Positions 5,194 to 6,574 of a stretch of DNA of 6,574 nt are shown here, piece by piece. The stretch is taken from the NCBI GenBank assembly GCA_023431205.1, contig JAEYXQ010000061.1, positions 1-6,574 of the forward strand. Direction: 5' to 3'. The notes under the pieces were generated by a model. That model worked only from the letters and a program-made list of their open reading frames with translations, was not told the DNA's origin and did no database searches. Within the stretch, counting starts at the first letter, position 1; the number at the start of each line of letters is the position of its first letter. The DNA comes from Pseudomonadota bacterium. Its GTDB lineage: Bacteria; Pseudomonadota; Alphaproteobacteria; Rhizobiales; Devosiaceae. A program made the translations under genes and the position numbers.

Positions 5194-6574
5194 ATGAGCG
5201 ACAAACCGTTAACCGACATCACGTTCTCCTCGTTCGACCTGCATCCGGCGCTGCTCGCCGGGCTGGAAGGCGCAGGTTTCTCCCGCTGCACGCCGATCCA
5301 GGCGATGACGTTGCCGGTCGCCCTGGCGGGGCGCGATGTCGCCGGCCAGGCGCAGACCGGCACCGGCAAGACGCTGGCGTTCCTTGTGGCGGTGATGAAC
5401 CGCCTGCTGAGTCGCCCGGCGCTGGCCGAGCGCAAGCCCGAGGATCCGCGCGCGCTGATCCTGGCGCCCACGCGCGAACTGGCCATCCAGATCCACAAGG
5501 ACGCGGTGAAGTTCGGCGCCGACCTGGGTCTGCGCTTCGCCCTGGTCTACGGCGGCGTGGACTACGACAAGCAGCGCGAACTGCTGCAGAAGGGCGTGGA
5601 CGTCATCATCGCCACGCCCGGCCGGCTGATCGACTACGTCAAGCAGCACAAGGTGGTCAGCCTGCACGCCTGCGAGGTGTGCGTGCTGGACGAAGCCGAC
5701 CGCATGTTCGACCTGGGCTTCATCAAGGACATCCGTTTCCTGCTGCGGCGCATGCCCGAGCGCACCACCCGGCAGACGCTGCTGTTCTCGGCCACCCTCT
5801 CGCACCGCGTGCTGGAACTGGCCTACGAGCACATGAACGAGCCGGAGAAGCTCGTCGTCGAGACCGAGTTCATCACCGCGGCCAAGGTGCGGCAGAAGCT
5901 GTACTACCCGGCCGACGAGGAGAAGATCCCGCTGCTGATCGGCCTGCTGTCGCGCAGCGAGGGCGCGCGCACCATGGTGTTCGTCAACACCAAGGCGTTC
6001 GTCGAACGCGTGGCGCGCGCGCTGGAGCGCGCCGGCTACCGCGTCGGCGTGCTGTCCGGCGACGTGCCGCAGAAGAAGCGCGAGTCGTTGCTGAAGAAGT
6101 TCCAGGCCGGCCAGCTGGAACTGCTGGTGGCCACCGACGTGGCCGCGCGCGGCCTGCATATCGATGGCGTGTCGCACGTGTTCAACTTCGACCTGCCGTT
6201 CGATGCCGAGGACTACGTGCACCGCATCGGCCGCACCGCGCGCCTGGGCGCCGAGGGCGATGCGATCAGCTTCGCGTGCGAGCGCTATGCGATGTCGCTG
6301 CCCGACATCGAGTCCTATATCGAGCAGAAGATCCCGTCCGAGCCGGTCACCGCGGAACTGCTGACGGCGCTGCCGCGTCCGGAGCGTCCGAAGCCGGTGG
6401 CAGGCGAGGGCGATGACGAAGAAGAAAGCATCGGCCAGATCTTCCGCGAGGCGCGCGAACAGAAGGCCGCCGACGAAGAACGCCGTGGGGGTGGCCGCAA
6501 GCCCGGTAGCGCCGGCGGCGCCGGTCGTCGCGACGGTACCCGCCGCGACGGTCCGCGTTCGGCCGACGGCAAGC
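5194..6574 (+). CDS. rhlB: DEAD-box ATP-dependent RNA helicase RhlB (3' truncated by window)
   Basis: 460 residues are visible and there is no stop before the edge. RhlB unwinds structured RNA and in E. coli works in the RNase E degradosome. The helicase core is complete: Q motif FSSFDLHPAL to TPIQ (Gln36); motif I AQTGTGKT (53-60); Ia APTRELA (91-97); GG (120-121); Ib TPGR (141-144); II DEAD (166-169); III SAT (199-201); IV VFVNT (262-266); V ATDVAARG (313-320); VI HRIGRTAR (343-350). The start at 5194 aligns with the E. coli N-terminus (MSK-LT). After about residue 400 the protein departs from E. coli RhlB (421 residues): an acidic run GEGDDEEE (404-411), a probable helix IFREAREQKAADEERR (415-430), then Arg/Gly-rich low complexity to the edge. 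RhlB is favoured over RhlE/SrmB by GFIKDIRFLLRRMP and by its position divergent from trxA-rho. Confidence 0.96.
   Translation, partial: MSDKPLTDITFSSFDLHPALLAGLEGAGFSRCTPIQAMTLPVALAGRDVAGQAQTGTGKTLAFLVAVMNRLLSRPALAERKPEDPRALILAPTRELAIQIHKDAVKFGADLGLRFALVYGGVDYDKQRELLQKGVDVIIATPGRLIDYVKQHKVVSLHACEVCVLDEADRMFDLGFIKDIRFLLRRMPERTTRQTLLFSATLSHRVLELAYEHMNEPEKLVVETEFITAAKVRQKLYYPADEEKIPLLIGLLSRSEGARTMVFVNTKAFVERVARALERAGYRVGVLSGDVPQKKRESLLKKFQAGQLELLVATDVAARGLHIDGVSHVFNFDLPFDAEDYVHRIGRTARLGAEGDAISFACERYAMSLPDIESYIEQKIPSEPVTAELLTALPRPERPKPVAGEGDDEEESIGQIFREAREQKAADEERRGGGRKPGSAGGAGRRDGTRRDGPRSADGK

Noticed and set aside
4968..5498. Upstream extension of the thioredoxin frame to 290 codons
   Set aside because: The added part is antisense to the rhlB 5' end and the promoter region, has no thioredoxin similarity, and GTG 4967 has its own ribosome site.
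5209..6222. Minus-strand open frame of 337 codons
   Set aside because: It is antisense to rhlB, with a His/Gln/Val-rich composition typical of an antisense shadow and no recognisable domain.
5076..6416. Plus-strand open frame of 446 codons overlapping rhlB, Arg/Ala/Gly-rich
   Set aside because: It is a frame shadow of rhlB. The RhlB frame holds all DEAD-box motifs and this one holds none.

Overview
The window is high-GC DNA (visibly well above 60% GC, with GC-ending codons throughout). It carries the conserved gammaproteobacterial cluster rho - trxA - (divergent) rhlB. The long disordered N-terminal extension on Rho, the extended acidic/Arg-Gly tail on RhlB and a pair of secreted TonB-C-like proteins suggest a Xanthomonadaceae/Lysobacteraceae-type bacterium (Xanthomonas, Lysobacter, Luteimonas or Pseudoxanthomonas relatives). 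The genus cannot be fixed from the sequence alone.

Layout. 1-185: 3' end of an ankyrin-repeat gene (+). 186-333: spacer with a GC-rich dyad and a candidate promoter. 334-1248 and 1335-2252: two tandem paralogous genes (+) for secreted proteins of about 305 residues, each with a signal peptide, an N-terminal WRFEP-type lobe and a TonB-C-like lobe. 2253-2719: no intact gene. This stretch holds two decayed fragments fused to each other: an antisense-oriented piece of rho (about 2267-2403) and then a piece of the ankyrin gene 3' end (about 2396-2470). It ends in a strong bidirectional hairpin terminator (2671-2700). 2720-4417: rho (-), TTG start. 4418-4625: trxA-rho spacer with a C-rich, G-poor leader. 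4626-4967: trxA (-), GTG start. 4968-5193: divergent promoter region. 5194-end: rhlB (+), running off the window.

Function. Rho terminates transcription, RhlB is the DEAD-box RNA helicase associated with mRNA decay, and TrxA is the general thiol reductant. This is an ordinary, conserved housekeeping neighbourhood (E. coli also has rhlB divergent from trxA-rho). The left half is accessory. The tandem TonB-like genes and the ankyrin gene are lineage-specific, and the pseudogene block shows that this side of rho has been duplicated and rearranged.

The most unusual signal is the chimeric remnant at 2257-2470: rho and ankyrin sequence joined where both intact genes share a near-identical 12-base word. 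No mobile element, CRISPR array, tRNA, rRNA or defence system was seen.
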